A stretch of 33,496 nucleotides of DNA, taken from the NCBI GenBank assembly GCA_024278055.1, contig JAJRTY010000157.1, positions 1 to 33,496 on the forward strand, read 5' to 3'. The position numbers and the translations under genes are program-made. Of the stretch, positions 33,364 to 33,496 are shown piece after piece. This stretch comes from Alphaproteobacteria bacterium (GTDB taxonomy: Bacteria > Pseudomonadota > Alphaproteobacteria > Rhizobiales > JAJFHR01). Within the stretch, counting starts at the first letter, position 1, and every line of letters starts with the position of its first letter. The notes under the pieces were generated by a model that had not been told where the DNA came from, did not search any database, and was given only the letters and a program-made list of their open reading frames with translations.

Positions 33364-33496
33364 TGTGGACCCTCAACAGGTTGTTCTTCTTGAATCCCAA
33401 TTTTGAGATTGGTGTTTGATCTTTTATACCACCATGTGGCCGGTGCCAATTGTACATGTGGGTCCATATGGGCAATTCCACTTTTCGGTATTCGGA
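33359..33496 (-). CDS. IS481-family transposase, C-terminal fragment (cut by window edge)
   Basis: The minus strand reads WTHMYNWHRPHGGIKDQTPI followed by SKLGFKKNNLLRVHS and a TAG stop at 33359-33361. The YNWHRPHGG...TPI...NNLLRxHS ending is characteristic of IS481-family DDE transposases. Only the last 45 residues are inside the window. The final HS codons lie in the element's terminal repeat, and the stop codon comes from the target CTAG. The frame is intact as far as visible. Confidence 0.8.
   Translation of the reverse strand, partial: SEYRKVELPIWTHMYNWHRPHGGIKDQTPISKLGFKKNNLLRVHS
33364..33496 (-). mobile_element. IS481-family insertion element, right end
   Basis: The element edge is placed at 33364, where the plus strand begins TGTGGACCCTCAACAGGTTG. 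This resembles the IS481 terminal repeat (TGTGAAGATTCAATAGGTTG, from memory), with matching TGTG, TCAA and AGGTTG blocks. It continues to the window end, so its size and other end are unknown. It sits 15 bases upstream of the start of the kinase-PurZ-like gene and has displaced whatever originally preceded that gene. Confidence 0.7.

Overview
This window looks like chromosome from an alphaproteobacterium, most likely Hyphomicrobiales (Rhizobiales) or a close relative. The clues are the block panB / YfgM-like TPR protein / bamB / der facing SDR / purF / cvpA / radA / mlaFE / alr, a DUF2336 protein, an NnrU protein, a two-domain cold-shock protein, an NDUFS4-like complex I protein, and TTAA-N7-TTAA (CtrA-type) sites. 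These calls rest on reading protein motifs and gene order by eye; no database search was possible.

Layout. At 1-245 lies the end of an IS4-family (DUF4372) element. At 289-1630 is a minus-strand MaoC-hydratase/CitE-like lyase pair. At 2001-8179 is a signalling and envelope segment: a degenerate single-domain receiver, a lytic transglycosylase, a cysteine-poor DksA-like protein, an MFS transporter, a DUF2336 protein, an Hpt protein and NAD kinase. CtrA-like sites precede the receiver, DUF2336 and Hpt genes. At 8278-9786 is glycerol kinase broken by one in-frame TAA, and at 9795-10379 a FixH-like membrane protein. At 10523-18318 runs a plus-strand block: flippase, GNAT-like transferase, NnrU, panB, TPR protein, bamB, der. 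At 18327-25670 runs the minus-strand housekeeping block alr, mlaE, mlaF, radA, cvpA, purF, SDR, with a 28-bp perfect inverted repeat between mlaF and radA. At 25831-30692 are tRNA-Ser, a second FixH-like paralogue, glyoxalase I, a sirtuin, a double cold-shock protein, a DUF192 protein, a frameshifted DUF411 gene, tRNA-Pro with a very long palindrome behind it, and the NDUFS4-like gene.

The accessory part begins at a broken tRNA-Arg copy (30749) followed by an intact tRNA-Arg(UCU) (30884-30960). Directly after it are two overlapping minus-strand genes. The upstream one (31717-33348) fuses a P-loop nucleotide-kinase-like domain to an adenylosuccinate-synthetase-like domain. In that domain the catalytic Asp of PurA is replaced by Ser (GGQYGSEGKG), a change I associate with phage PurZ, which makes the 2-aminoadenine (Z) nucleotide precursor from dGMP. 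The downstream one (31043-31723) is a DUF7002-like protein overlapping it by 7 nt. An IS481-family element has inserted at a TCTAGC site about 10 nt upstream of the fusion gene. This module is the best candidate for an undescribed system: a chromosomal, kinase-fused PurZ-like enzyme coupled to a protein of unknown function, possibly in nucleotide modification or anti-phage defence. The function is inference; the sequence features are directly visible.

Two genes (glpK and the DUF411 gene) carry single-nucleotide lesions. These could be real decay or sequencing/assembly errors.
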